From the NCBI GenBank assembly GCA_021234155.1, contig JAJEKV010000091.1:2365501-2429500 (forward strand): a DNA stretch of 64,000 nucleotides. The letters run 5' to 3'. The notes below the pieces were generated by a model. That model was not told the origin of the DNA. It did no database searches and saw only the letters and a list, made by a program, of their open reading frames with translations. Positions within the stretch are counted from its first letter, which is position 1. Each line of letters starts with the position of its first letter. Shown one piece after another: positions 1 to 11,285 of the stretch. Origin of the DNA: Isoetes taiwanensis. Lineage: Eukaryota > Streptophyta > Lycopodiopsida > Isoetales > Isoetaceae. Position numbers and translations under genes: made by a program.

Positions 1-571
1 TGGCTTTAGGAACTCCATTCTACTATAAGGTCATACCTTCCAATCTCCATGACCTCTGCCCCCATCGGCCACTTACTTCCACTAAGGTCTATGTCTAATG
101 TGATCCTCCTCCCTTAGTGTGCTTAGAATGGCTGTTTTTGCCATAGCAACCGGCCTTGGCTTAGACTTCAATACCTTGTTCTTCATTAGGGCAGCCAGCC
201 TAGGAGAGGCAAAGTTATGAGAGCTACCCCGTATCTATCAATACTAGATATGGATGGACTATCTATGATCCCCTCGCAATGAATATTGGATCCACTTTCA
301 ATGTCACCTGACTCAATGTTTGCACAAATGTGGCACTCACCATCTATGAAGTCCTCGGCCCTCATGCTGGGTCGCCGCCTTCATCCGCAGCAGCTTGGTG
401 AATCCCAATCCATAAGTTCTCGCCAAGGTCGCCTTGCATGACTTAATGGGCAATCATGGGTTCGGTGCCCCGGCCGGAAGCACTCAAACAAAGCTTCTTC
501 TCAATACATTCCTGTCTCTTCTCTTTTCGTCGGCCGTCTAGAATACGCTTTAACATGCCCCCCGATGCATT

Positions 572-1627
572 TTAAGGCTTACGGTTCCCAAAGTTCTTAC
601 CACGAGCTCTCCCTTGCTTTGCCGCCTCCCTGGCGTGTGGTTGCTGATTGCTTACTGCTGTCGCCCTTGGTAATTGTCCCCGCTGACCTTCCTTTGAAGG
701 CCGATTGTCTCTCACCGCGTTCGGAGCTTCTTCCAAACTTATGGCTTTATCCTCGGCCGCCACAATCGACTTAGGGTTGATTGCTCTGACTAGCCTTTTG
801 ATATTGTTGTTCAATCCCTCAATGTAAGTCTCGACCGCTTGCCTTTTCAGACACTCCAGAACATGGAGTCTAAGTCGCATAAATTCTCTGTATACTTTGC
901 AACCGACAATGTACCACAGTTCAATCTATAGAACTGGGCGGATTCGTCTGGCGGTATGTGACCTAGGCACATAATGTCTGCGAAAAGCCTTGCCGGAAGG
1001 TCTTGAATCGCAACGTTCCTTTGAGCTTGTTAGACTTCGTGATAGCCTTTCCACCGATTCTAGTTTGCTCCTATCAAGTTTGTTTGTAGCAACTTTCCCT
1101 ATGTCCTTATCCTTCATGCCATAAGAGTTGCCGAACTCTTCCATCTCGCAAGCCGGTTACGCCTCCATACCGACCGTCCTTCCTCGAACTCACCCAACTT
1201 CCTAGTCTTCCACACATTGCTCATAGCCGCCAACTTTCTTTTTGATAATCATCTTCCTTCCTTGCCCGCTCTTTACCCTCGTGGAGGCTCGGACTTTTCG
1301 AGCTAGAACTGCCATGATCAGCTCGAAGTGTCTGATGAGCCGGAGCTAGGTGGTGTTGGAGATCTTCTGCTTTTTCCTTTTCCTCTTCCCCGTCTCCTCG
1401 ACATTTCCCTCGTTGTCTTGCCCTCCGCCTGTGGACCTTCCTCAATGCCTTGCCGAGGTAGTGGTGGAGGTGGAGGTGGTGCGTGCATATTCTTGGGCAT
1501 TCATCAATGGGGTGGCCCAATGGATCAGCTGATGCATCCGATTCCTCATCGTACCACTCAGCCTTGCGTTGATTGCCTCCTCGGCGCCATTTCCCTCGTT
1601 GTTGTCATCCCGATCACGTCCGAATAG
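572..1627 (-). pseudogene. gag: Gag of gypsy element I (D1), broken
   Basis: This is the capsid/nucleocapsid precursor region of an LTR retrotransposon. The minus strand gives a proline-rich and then Arg/Lys-rich stretch (about 1,500-1,320, PPPPPP near its start). It is followed by a Retrotrans_gag-like segment (about 1,000-600) with ADIMCLG, then FYRLNCGTLSV and a Y-T-E-N step, then YIEGLNNNIKRLVRAINP and a run like SIVAAEDKAISLEEA. A retained glycine-leucine followed by an I-x3-V helix is typical of plant gypsy gag. The pieces lie in at least two frames. A degenerate zinc knuckle may follow below 570. The assignment to gag is fairly safe; the exact ends are not. Confidence 0.6.
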
Positions 1628-1639
1628 GTTCCTTGGTAT

Positions 1640-1902
1640 CCACGATCTTTGTCGTACGGCCTTGGGAACTGAGCCGTGTTCCTTCTTTGCAAGGATTGAT
1701 CATCAATGCTTGTTATTTGTTTTATATATCAATTATATCCGTTTACAATTAATTCATTGTTAGATACAAAAGAAATCATGTGAAATTTCCACTTACAAGT
1801 CAAGATGATACTAAGTCATTAATATATAGAAGTACATTACATGATAATATCAAAGAGATTACTCAATACAATTTAAAACTTAAAAGGAAATCTTATAGCT
1901 GA
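1640..1902. other. AT-rich stretch between gag pieces of element I
   Basis: This 260-base AT-rich tract has no credible coding frame. It matches 18,190-18,445 in the second block almost base for base, apart from small indels. It may be an intron or a short spacer inside element I. I see no splice signals strong enough to decide. Confidence 0.4.
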
Positions 1903-2985
1903 TCAATGGCCTCCCGAAAGCCTAAAGAAATTCTTCACGCCTCCGAATCGGAGGCCTTTGCCGAGGCTGCAGCGAGAATGTTCCTTTGTCGATCTTCCCT
2001 CGAGTGCTCGCCATTTCCGGGTTCCTCGGAGTTCCGTGCGCTTGTCGCTACTACGCAAAGTGATGCATCCCCTCGAGGTGGCCCCTAGCGGTCGTCGAGG
2101 CAATGGAGCGCTACGCACCTCTTGAAAAGGATGACGTGATCTTCATGGGCGATATCTTCAATCGCCGCCAAGCCCGAGTGCTATGAGAAGTGCCACCGAT
2201 TCTTTCCCCTTGACCTGAACTCCTTGTGGAAGACTACCATTTGCCCTGGGTCAGGGCTGGAAGATAGTAGCGTGAGTGCCATACCCTTACCCTCGCCTCA
2301 AGCGATCCCCAGTGCCTTTCCTTTGAGCCGCCTCCGCAGGCATCTACCGCCATAAGGTCTTCATGGTCTCTCCACATGCCGGTTGCATTGTCCAAGTTGA
2401 TGCTACCGGACCCTTCCCTCATGCTCTCCTCGCTCGAATCGTTCGGCAGAGCTTGGGCCCTCCCCGGTTTGTGGCCAAGTGTGCTTTCAGATTCTGCTGG
2501 AACTCCTCCTCCGAAATGACAGGTTCCCTCTGTCGATGGATTTCCCTTATCTGCTGATAGGCCGCTATGTCGACATTGTCTCCCCAAAGATAAGAATGTC
2601 TCTCCGCCAGGCTCCCCCTTGGAATCTCCTGGTATGAATAGTCGATGAGGTCCGTGCTTTTCCCATGTGCTATCATGCCTAGAAGCTCGTCGATTCAAGT
2701 CCCCTGCTTCTGGCGAGATGACAAGTTGAGGATGTCATTTGCTAGAATGTACTCCTCTCCGCCGATGACTATCGGCGACAGAGTGTGATGCCGACCGGGT
2801 GGCTCGGTGGCTCTTCCGATGTCGCCGCCGTGCCTCGACATGTACCTCTGCATTCTTGTCGCCTCTCTGCTCCCCACTCTAGGTTTTGCTCCCCTAGCCG
2901 CCGTAGTCTTCATGGATCTGCGGAGATGGTGCCCTGGCGTCGTGCCATAGTATTCGTAGGGCGGAGGACTCTATATTCGATTTGA
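1903..2985 (-). pseudogene. Retroelement-associated ORF upstream of gag, element I (D1)
   Basis: This broken minus-strand coding stretch lies between the element I coiled-coil ORF and gag. Recognisable pieces, in order, are an Arg-rich start, YMSRHGGDIGRATEPPG, then EEYILANDILNLS, then QQIREIHRQREPVISEEEF and a basic tail. The same pieces occur in block D2 in a longer single frame, which supports real coding origin. I recognise no catalytic motif. It may be the N-terminal part of gag or an accessory ORF of the same element. Frames shift several times, usually beside CAG/CTG or CG. Confidence 0.45.
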
Positions 2986-4550
2986 TCCTGGGCCCTCTGG
3001 GGTATCAAGTGGAGCTAAGTCTAAGGGCTGAACGGAAGGTTCCCCTACTTTGTTGATTGACTTATAATGCATGAAGAGGGCAAGGGGGTATGCGAGATGA
3101 AAGGTACCTATGCCTATTATGTCTCCGCAGTCATGTAATCCGGCATGGTCCTAGTCCTATCCCATAGTCGCTTCTTGCCTTTGATCCTGCCATCTCTCGA
3201 CCTAAGGCTTGGGTGAGTGTCTCAAGAGAAACCCAATTCCCTCCCTAGGGGTAGTCTAACTTCCCAAGGTAGGACCCTGTTGGTCATATTGGCACATGAT
3301 ATCTGTATAGTATGGTGTTCTAGACAGAGTTGCATGAAGATCAAACAAGTGGTCAAACACAGAGAGGCTTGGTCGTGAGGAGCCGATGGATATGGCTTGC
3401 AAAGATTGTACCATCTCTCAAAGTTGCCGGGCGCCATTGAGCAAGGAAGGGTGCGAAAATGACTTGCAAGGATCGGTGAGGAGTTAGAAAATCGCCTAAG
3501 TGGGCGGGAGCAGCCTGGAAGGGAAAACGACAAATGAGGCCCTTTTATAGACTATGGTTGACCTCGGGATTCGTGCAAAAGGTTCCTAGATGGGGAAGGC
3601 CTTGGTTCTATGGCTCTGGGTGTCCAATTGAGCTACCATGAAGTGCAATTCTAAGCAAAGCAAAGCAAGAAACACTACATGGCAGTTTGTTTGGTCGAAT
3701 TTGGCTAATTTGGGTCAAGAATGGGTTGACCCGGGTGAGTCCACGGATGGCCTCAGCGTCATGACGCTGACAGCGTTGGCGCTTCTCACCCTGTTGGCCT
3801 ATTTTGGGCCAATTTTTGGTCATTTTTGGGAATTTCAAGATGCTAACATGGCTAATTGGGCCGATTCTAAGCTAACTAGCAACTTATTTTCAGCAGAACT
3901 GACATCTAAAAGCATGTTTTTGGGGCCAGTCGGGTGAGTCCGCGCGGATGGCCTCCGCGTCGCGAACGCAGACGCGTTTGGCGCGATCTCACCCTGTTGG
4001 CCCAATTTTTTGCTTTTTTGATGATTTTTTTTGCCAAAATTTTGTTGTAGTCATGATTTCTAGGATATTTCTGGGAGTGCTATGAAGAATTCTACTACAA
4101 TTAGGTTCTATTTCCTAAATTTCAAGCATACAACATTTTTTTCCTAATTACAAAGGGAAATACTTTTATATTAATAAGAAACACAATTACATGGCAATTT
4201 TACTTTTCTAACAAAATTTACAAAATTTGAGGCCTAGGGCCTCTCCCTGCGGATCCTCCGTGCTAAGTGAATGTCCTTTGGCATAAGGGTGACTCTCTTA
4301 GCATGGATGGCACGAGATTCCCTTCCTCAAAGAGCCGCACCAAAATGCTTCAAGAAACCTCTTGCGCAGCCCCGGACGTTAGAGGGGTGATCCTATAATC
4401 GGTCCGAACTCCCCGCATGACTTCCCTAAGGAGACGCCGAAGAGCCTTCCTTATGAGGAGATTTGTGCACATTTGGAAGTGCTTGATCTCCCCTAAACAA
4501 CGGGCGCATACACCGTGTTTACTATGGGTGAACCCTTTTAGGTTTTTCCG
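2986..4550. other. Non-coding interval of element I (D1)
   Basis: I see no supported gene between the accessory ORF and the coiled-coil ORF. The interval contains a pair of GC-rich direct repeats (annotated separately) and AT-rich sequence around 4,020-4,220. Its counterpart in block D2 at 19,530-20,930 is nearly identical in the AT-rich part. Confidence 0.5.
3731..4005. repeat. Two ~75 bp GC-rich direct repeats
   Basis: Two copies (about 3,731-3,806 and 3,927-4,002) share GGGTGAGTCC, a GATGGCCTC core, a GACGC/CAG-rich middle and TCTCACCC followed by GTTGGCC. The outer GGGTGAG and CTCACCC are complementary, so each copy can form a hairpin. They stand out against AT-rich surroundings. The same pair is at 20,251-20,525. 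Confidence 0.6.
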
Positions 4551-4552
4551 GT

Positions 4553-5345
4553 CTAGGTGGGGGTGGCTTCGCTGATTTTTCTTCTACCTGCCGCCCTCCA
4601 CGGCCCAGACCTCTTGAACGCAATACTAATCGTTGTACCTCGTCCAACGGCGGAGGTACTCCTTGTATACCCATTTTTCGCTTTGAATTCGCGATCCCGC
4701 CGGAGCGCCAATGCCCGCTCCCCTACCTTCTTCACCACCTTTGGTGGCTCGCCACCGGTAGGGTGGCTTCGCGATCGGGGTTTGAAGCTTCTCAGGCTTC
4801 CAGGTATCCCCTTCCTCTTCTTCTTCCTCCACCTCCTCATGTTGGCGCTTCTGGAGGTTCTTCTATGATTTACGGGTCCCGCGAGGCTCGTGCTTCTTCC
4901 TCTTCGTCCTTCTTTCTTTTCCCCGCTCCGGCTCGAGCTCCCCCTCTTCTTCCTAGCAGCCTTCTCTTCCGGCCACTCCGCAGAACTTTTCCTTGCCCTT
5001 CTTCTTAGGGCGAAGGGCCAGCTTCTTCGATTAGATGCCGTGTCGCTCCTCCACTGTTCTTGACTGCTCTTCCACTGTTCTTGACACCGCTCTTCCACTC
5101 GGTCCGAGGCCCCGGGTGGGCGGACTCGGTCCGTTCTTCGTGCCTCCTGATGACGAGCTGCTTCTTTGGGGCTCTCCCGGCATCATGGAAGCTTGGTCAT
5201 TTTCGCCGCTGGCGGTGGGAAGCTCCTCTTCCCCCTTCTTGGGTCGAAGGTGCTCGGGATCTTCTTCTTCTCAAGGCCCCGGCCACCCGGGCCATCGAGA
5301 GGGTGGGTCGCCGCCAAACTTCTAGTCGCTTGTTTGCGCGTACCA
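4553..5345 (-). pseudogene. Coiled-coil ORF near the 5' end of element I (D1)
   Basis: This minus-strand coding stretch begins at an ATG about 560 bases downstream of the tRNA primer site of element I. Its start resembles that in block D2 (M-x-R-T/A-N-K, then PPTLSMAR). The rest is rich in E, K and R with AARKKR-like repeats, as in a charged coiled coil, followed by a Y-K-E-Y-L-R-R-W-T-R-Y-N segment. It is frameshifted. It is the first ORF after the PBS, so it may be the N-terminal part of the element's gag or a separate ORF. I do not recognise a family. Confidence 0.45.
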
Positions 5346-5902
5346 TGTCTTGTGGCTCAAGAAATGGGTGACGAAAGTCGATCAAGAGAGAGATGAAGGT
5401 GAAGGGTTGGAGAGAGAGAATGAGGTGTCGGATATTTAAAAAGGAGGGTCCCAGGAATATTCTCCCACCATAATTATCCCTATTTATTATAGCCTCCCTT
5501 ATTAATTGCACCATATTTTAATTATTAATGTATATATTAACTTTGTATTAATTTTGTATTATACTTTAAATTTTCGAATTTCCTAATGGTTTGATGTGCT
5601 AATTATGGATTCGCGCCATTTTTCACTCGGGTCTCCGATTGGCATGATTCTTCTAATCCCATTTTATGTGAAATTTGATGCGTATACATAATCTTTACAC
5701 CAATTTACTAGAGGATGAATTCGACTCATTCATTTCTTCGTCTAACACTTAAGCTAATTTCGACCCACTACCTAAGAGAAAAAATTTTTCCCTTTATTTT
5801 CGAGGTTCAATGGTGGAAATTTTTATTTCACACCCTATAAGCTTGTTAGACTACTTTCAAGGTTATGGTCGGTGCTAGTTCCTGGTCAACCAAGAACATC
5901 GC

Positions 5903-5912
5903 CTCGATACCA
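5903..5912 (-). promoter_or_regulatory. Primer-binding site, initiator tRNA-Met type (element I, D1)
   Basis: The minus strand reads TGGTATCGAGGCG one base after the LTR end. Plant LTR elements primed by initiator tRNA-Met usually have TGGTATCAGAGC. The difference is a lost A inside a CAG, the same type of change seen all over this window. Confidence 0.7.
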
Positions 5913-5913
5913 T

Positions 5914-7554
5914 TGTGATGCTCCACCGCTAAATATACGGCCGCCGCCGGGCCGTACACTCGGCAGAAATTCCCCATCCTGCTCAATGACCAAGACAGTT
6001 CTCCGTCTACCCCAAGACTCTAGGGTGACCCTAGTCGGGAGGGGACACTGAAAGGTGTCTTGGCGACCCTTCCCTATGGGCTCCTATAACGTGAAGCGAT
6101 AAACATGTCGAAACTAGCATCAACAATACAAATACTACCTCAAGGGTAGTCCATCACATATCCAAAGGTGCAAAGAACATAGCCACATACCATAAAACGT
6201 GAGAGCTCCTACCCGTGGATCCGACACACAAGGAAGTCGACCGATCGGATAGGCCTCAAGGTAGAGCCGAGTCCATCGAGTCATAACAATGGCGGGCTGG
6301 CATAAGACAATGGCTAGGGGTTGACCACTCCATCCGCCCCTCCCCGTGCATACTTTGCGGATGGGCTAGATTAGGCTCGGCATGACTCTAACCTTCCTGA
6401 TCACGCAATCCCATGGCATCACCCATCGGGACTACTCCGTGTTGCATCTCCCCGGTCCGCCGAGGTAGGAAGGGTTGCATCTCCCCTTCCCGGGTCTAGA
6501 GGCTCCACGGGCGGGTAGAGAATCGTGGCGACACACCCATTGCACTGACCCGAACCCCCAAAACAAGAGCCAAGCCGACACTTGCAACTCTTGAGAGGCG
6601 GGGCAACACCTTCGCCCGGAGGTGTCCGGACCCATGCCCGCCCACACGGTGACCGCCATAAGCCTAGCCCACTATGGGATCCCCCCGTAGCCCCCCACTC
6701 GGCAGGGGATCCTCCCTCCATATTGCCTCTAGCCCCGTTGTGTAGTCTTGAGTCACATCATAGCCTCCATAGCCCGGTGGGTTCCTATGCACAGCCGCAA
6801 TCTAATAGGAACTAAGGGATCTATACTAGAAACATACTACATATGGCCCTAGGTCTCTACCCCCTTCCCAACACAAGAGGAACAAACATGATCAACCATC
6901 ATCCCATAATCATCATGAACAATATCATATGAACATCTTAACCTAATCATACATATCTAACTATTAGTTAGGGTTCATTGATTAGGGTTCAAGATGTTCA
7001 ACAAAGGATCTAGGGTGGCTCTACTCTAGCTACTTAAATACTAACCCATCTAGAGTGCTAACTCCCCGGATGAACTAACATGGACTCTACTCAACCTACC
7101 TCCTCCGTAGCGCTTCCTCCCATCCCCCGGCGTCTCCATGCTCCTTGACGTGGCTCAAGACTTGCTCCCTCTCCGATCATACACACACCTTCCGGGCTCT
7201 TGCTCCGTGCTAGGCTACGACGAACGATGCTCGAAACGGAGTTTTGCCGGGCTGATGAGGGGTTTAGGTGCTAGGTCGGGGAAAAAAAAGGTCTAGGGTT
7301 AGGGTTAGAGCTAATATAGGTGTGGGTCCACATGGGATGCCACGTGGCACCACTAGGATGAGGCGCAGTGGCGGTTGCCCAATAGGATAAGGCCATGTGG
7401 AAATGGGTCTTATCCTAAGGTTATCTAAGTTAAACAATTAACTTAGATGTGCACCCCTTGCCACTTCCCAATGCATACAAGGCTACTCGGGTAGACTTGT
7501 ATGGTGACGGTCCAGAATATACGTGTATATAGCGTATATTCCCCGAACGTCACA
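5914..7554 (-). mobile_element. 5' LTR of gypsy element I (D1)
   Basis: The LTR runs on the minus strand from TGTGACG (7,554) to a CATCACA end at 5,914, one base before the primer site. It is ~1.64 kb. The first ~55 bases form an imperfect palindrome (GTGACG...CGTCAC with AATATACG/CGTATATT inside). A TATA-like CCTATATTAG lies near 7,318, followed by CTAACCCTAACCCTAG. Gypsy element II pol breaks exactly at 7,555, so this LTR marks an insertion. A matching 3' LTR is not in the window. Confidence 0.7.
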
Positions 7555-9744
7555 CCCTCGAGAAACGCGTCTCCACTCCTCAAAAAAGAATCCACTATCG
7601 CCAACAACTCTTTGTCATAAATGGGATAGTTGATTTGAAAGAAACTGAAACTTTTGTGAGTGATAGGCGATTGGATGCAATTCATGGTCATCCCCCCGGT
7701 GAGCAGATCCCACCAAAGCGCAAAATCGGAAGCATCCGCTTCGACAACATATGGGCGCAAGGATGCGTGATGAGCAAGAACCGGCGCCGTGGTGAAAGCA
7801 TGCTTCGTGGGTAACAAAAGCGATTCTGCCTTCCCGCCCATTCAAATGGCACATCCTTGACCGTGAGGCGTGTCAAAGGAAGAGCAATCTCTGAATAATC
7901 CCTGATGAAACACCGATAGAAATTGGCAAACCCGAGGAAACACCAACATCGCGAATCGGATGAAGGTGTTTGCCACTCCAAAATAGTGCTAACCTTTTCG
8001 GGTCCATAAAGACTCCATGTGGAGTGATGCGATAGCCAAGGAACTCCACATTATCCTCGCCGAACCGACACTTCTCAAGTTTGGCATATAACCCATGCTC
8101 ACGAAGCTTCAAGGACTCGTCCGAACATGCCTCTCATGTTCGCCGAGAGTCTTAGAATAAACAAGAATATCATCCAGGATAGATGATAACAAAAGTGTCT
8201 AAGAACTCTCGAAAACATCATTGGCCATATCTTTGGAATATCACGGGCATTGGTAAGTCCAAATGGCATAACCGTACTTTCGAAATGGCCATACCGAAAA
8301 TACCTAAAAGCTATTTTCCACTCATCACCCTCCCGGATCCGAATAAGATTAGGGCACCCAAGATCAATCTTCGTAAAATAATGCGCACCTTGAAGTCGCT
8401 CCAACAACTCACGGGATCGGAGGAAGCGGATCACCGATTCGGTACCGCGGATTTTGTTGAGGCGCGATAATCAACGACCAGCCCTAATCAATCATCTTTT
8501 TTGACAAAGAAGATAGGCTACCAAATAGGGAATGAGAATGTCGAATGAAGCCGCAAGGGCTAGATTCTCCTCAATATAATCCCGCAAAACCTTCAACCAC
8601 AGCAGAGATAGACCATATATCGGACCATATGGCGCGGCGGCGCCCCCCGCTGCAAATCAATAGGACAATCATATGGACGATGCTCGAGTTTATCGGCCTT
8701 GACTTTGTCAAATACATCGAGAAAATCGCCATATTTATCCAGGGAGCATTGGAACAGTTTCGATGGTGTCGAGCTAGCCCGATTGGTGAACTGGATTGCA
8801 AATCATCGAACTTGGATCTTGCCTTCTAGATTTATCGAACTCGCTAAGAGAAATCTTCGAGATAATGGCCGAGGGCATGAAGAAGCCTCTACAAAAGAAG
8901 GAGCAGGGAACATGAGGAAATCGAACGGAGTGGCGGAGCAATTGGAACATGAACTGGAGCATGAACCGGATCAAGAACCGGAGCGTAAACAGGATGGATC
9001 AAGAGCTAGAGCAAGAACGTAGACTGGAGCAAGAGCTGGAGCAGAACAGACCGGAGCAAGAACCTGGAGCAGAAATAGAACCGAATCGAGCGTAAACCGG
9101 AGGAGCCGGACATCATCAAGAATATGATCGTAATCTAGGGCATGAACCGGAGCAGGGCAAGAGGCTAATCGTAACATGGAACAAAGAAAGATTTTAAGGC
9201 CGGGGGCCCACGATACTACACCTCGAAGTCGATGTTGGTATAGAGACCGACCGGCAGAGGAACCGAACTAGAGCTAGAACCAACAAATCGAAATGATCTA
9301 GTACGCCAATCAATCAAGGGTTATGTAGCTCGAGCCGGTATGCACCCAAGACTATTGGTGCATGAGGGCTAGCAATGAGATTGAAGGAAATACTACAAGA
9401 AACTCCCCGAACAAAATCCAAGAGGCGCCAGCACATTCTCCGGGATCGCACCGCAGGAGATCTCCCGGCCATCAATCCACTTCAAAGAGGGGTGATGCTC
9501 AACCTTGCTCCTAGGGATGGCGTGCTTACCGGCGAACGACTATCCATAAAGCAAGCATTTGCACCACAATCAACTTGCCCAACACTTGTAATTCTCCAAC
9601 CGATTTCAATGATATAGGGATGAAGAATGCCTTGTTGACCTTATCCGATGGAATAAACATGTCGAAATGTGGAAGGAGTTCGAGAAAAGGCGCCCACCGA
9701 GAGACTCCTACTACTCGGGACCGCCCCCAAGTTTTCCGACCGGT
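7555..9744 (-). pseudogene. pol: Pol of gypsy element II (D1): protease, RT, RNase H; truncated
   Basis: This is the polyprotein of a Ty3/gypsy retrotransposon that copies its RNA into DNA. In minus order: a retroviral-type aspartic protease core (VDCGANACF-like, near 9,560); a low-complexity minisatellite; an RT with HYFTKIDL and WKIAFR, then [29 protein letters not shown]; and RNase H with VVEADASDF and ELHPIAYHS, then NYPIYDKELLAIV. The frame is broken many times. It ends abruptly at the element I LTR after the WRRFLEG equivalent, so the rest of RNase H and all of integrase are missing. The domain order PR-RT-RH and the RT motifs make Ty3/gypsy secure; the clade (chromovirus-like by feel) is a guess. 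Confidence 0.8.
8935..9170. repeat. 12-bp minisatellite inside pol (D1)
   Basis: Loosely repeated 12-base units of the type GGAGCAAGAACC, GGAGCATGAACC and GGATCAAGAACC run through this stretch. It lies between the protease and RT of element II and is shared with block D2, so it was in the element before the block duplicated. Confidence 0.6.
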
Positions 9745-10686
9745 TTAGGGCGCCACGGGGGCATCCACGAAGCGATATGACCAGCTCCTCCACGGTAGAG
9801 GCAAAAGATTAGCCTCTCTCCGACGCCGCTTCTGGCGGCAGATAAGGGTCCTCGAATCGCCCCTCAATGCATAGGCTCGGAGTCGCCCGCTAGATTCTGG
9901 ATGAGATGAGGTTCGGAAAGCACTGCCCAGGTGCATTGGAAAGACACATTAGGCTCGAGTCCGGACCGCTGAGATTCTACGATGAGACCGGGGAAAGGCG
10001 TAGCTGGCTTTGTAATTGGAAAGACCCGACTATGTCTCTCTTGCCTACGTTCGGCCGATTATCACATCGAATCCGCAAATCGATGGCTTCTTCCAAACTC
10101 GGGGATCCTCCATAGACAACAACATATCTTTGACATCCTCTCGTAACCCCTTCGAAACAATCTCGAAGTGCAATATCATCCCGTGCAGATTCTCGCAATT
10201 TGACGAAAATTTCGATGCATATCTTGAAGTCGGGCGAGAGCCTTGCCTTAAGTTGCAAAGTTTTGTGGCTGCGGCTGACGACGATCGGTGTCTCCAAAGC
10301 ATGCTTTGAGTTCTCGTAGTGAAAGCGGCAAAATCTTTGCAACTCTGGGGCTCCTTTCTCCAATAAAGGAGCAAACCAACTTAGAGCTGCCCCCTCGGAG
10401 AAGAAGAGAACCAATCAGCCCCACTTGTTCTTGAGCTGTGGGATATCTATGAAGATGGAGTCAATCACAAGCCCGGATCGATTCAAAAACCACGAGCTTG
10501 GACCGAAAAGCCAAACTCAAACTTCTCTCGGCGGGCTGATCTTAGGCTCGATAGCCTCAATCCCGAGCTAGAAGCAGATTCATGTGAAGCACTACGCTCC
10601 TTAAGCTCTTTATTGTCCAACCGCAATCGGCGGCATACTTGAACAAGTCTTTGGACCTGCTGTAATAAAGTCGGAACCTCCTCCAT
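9745..10686 (-). pseudogene. gag: Gag of gypsy element II (D1), broken
   Basis: This is the capsid precursor of the heat-shock-motif LTR element. The start chosen is MEEVPTLLQQ at 10,686, which opens a leucine-rich coiled coil (VQRLVQVCRRLRLDNKELKE). Retrotrans_gag pieces follow: ALSWFAPLLEKGAPELQ, then an F-A-A-F-T-like helix. A CCHC zinc knuckle (C-x2-C-x4-H-x4-C) lies at about 9,758-9,809 and should bind the element's RNA. Several frameshifts separate the pieces, whereas block D2 keeps 180 codons open. Confidence 0.75.
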
Positions 10687-10975
10687 AGATATAAAATCAC
10701 CAAATCTGAGCAAAACAATGCTTAGGATCGGAGGCAGGTGCAAGAACCGGTAAGGGATTCCTGTTCAAACCGTCATGAACCTACTCGAAAAACAAAGGAA
10801 AATACACGGAAAATATGCAAGAAATACGGAAGAAATACGCCAAGATCGGCAAAAGAATGATATATGAACGGGAATCAATAATACAATAGCCCGGGCAAGC
10901 AGAATACAAGACGGATGCCTAGAAGGCTCAAGATCGGCGTTGAACCGAATGGTTTGACAAGAAAGAGATGCCTCC

Positions 10976-10983
10976 TATATATC
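10976..10983 (-). promoter_or_regulatory. TATA box in element II LTR (D1)
   Basis: The minus strand reads ATATATAGGAGGC about 70 bases downstream of the TTC/GAA array. In block D2 the site reads ATATATAAGGAGGC. Confidence 0.55.
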
Positions 10984-11051
10984 TAAACCAATCCGGGGAT
11001 CGCGCCACTCCAATGGGTGAGATCGCGCTAAGTGTCGCGCATGCATTTAGG

Positions 11052-11078
11052 TTCTAGAACATTCTAGAACCTTCTGGA
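11052..11078 (-). promoter_or_regulatory. Heat-shock-element-like array in element II LTR (D1)
   Basis: Five perfect alternating units TTC-N2-GAA-N2-TTC-N2-GAA-N2-TTC are followed by a weaker sixth. This spacing is the binding pattern of trimeric heat shock factors. It sits just upstream of the TATA box, as expected for a stress-responsive LTR promoter. Function is inferred. Confidence 0.65.
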
Positions 11079-11216
11079 GGTAGTCCCACATATGAGGAAG
11101 ACGTGAAGGAATGTCTTCAACAAATATTGGTAGTGCACTTGGCAAGAGTGTATGACTCGCATGGCGGAAGGTTCGAAGTTCAAACTCTCGCCTTGTGCAA
11201 CTACCCTTTTACTCCG

Positions 11217-11285
11217 TGTGACGACCATCTTTTGTACATACGAGTATAATGATCGTATGATACGAATATCCGTATGGTCGTCACA
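11217..11285. repeat. 69-bp palindrome at LTR start (D1)
   Basis: TGTGACGACCAT and ATGGTCGTCACA form a perfect 12-bp inverted repeat. Inside are further short complementary runs such as CATACGA and CGTATG. The segment coincides with the start of the element II LTR. Confidence 0.7.

Larger units (their letters stand above)
10760..11285 (-). mobile_element. 5' LTR of gypsy element II (D1), inner end approximate
   Basis: The LTR starts with TGTGACGACC at 11,285 on the minus strand and lies directly upstream of element II gag. It contains a heat-shock-type motif, a TATA box and a terminal palindrome. I could not place the 3' end or a primer site with confidence; 10,760 is an estimate from the gag start. 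Confidence 0.5.

Noticed and set aside
1318-1520. Proline-rich plus/minus frames as a cell-wall or formin-type protein
   Set aside because: The stretch lies inside the gag region of element I and recurs in block D2 next to Retrotrans_gag motifs.
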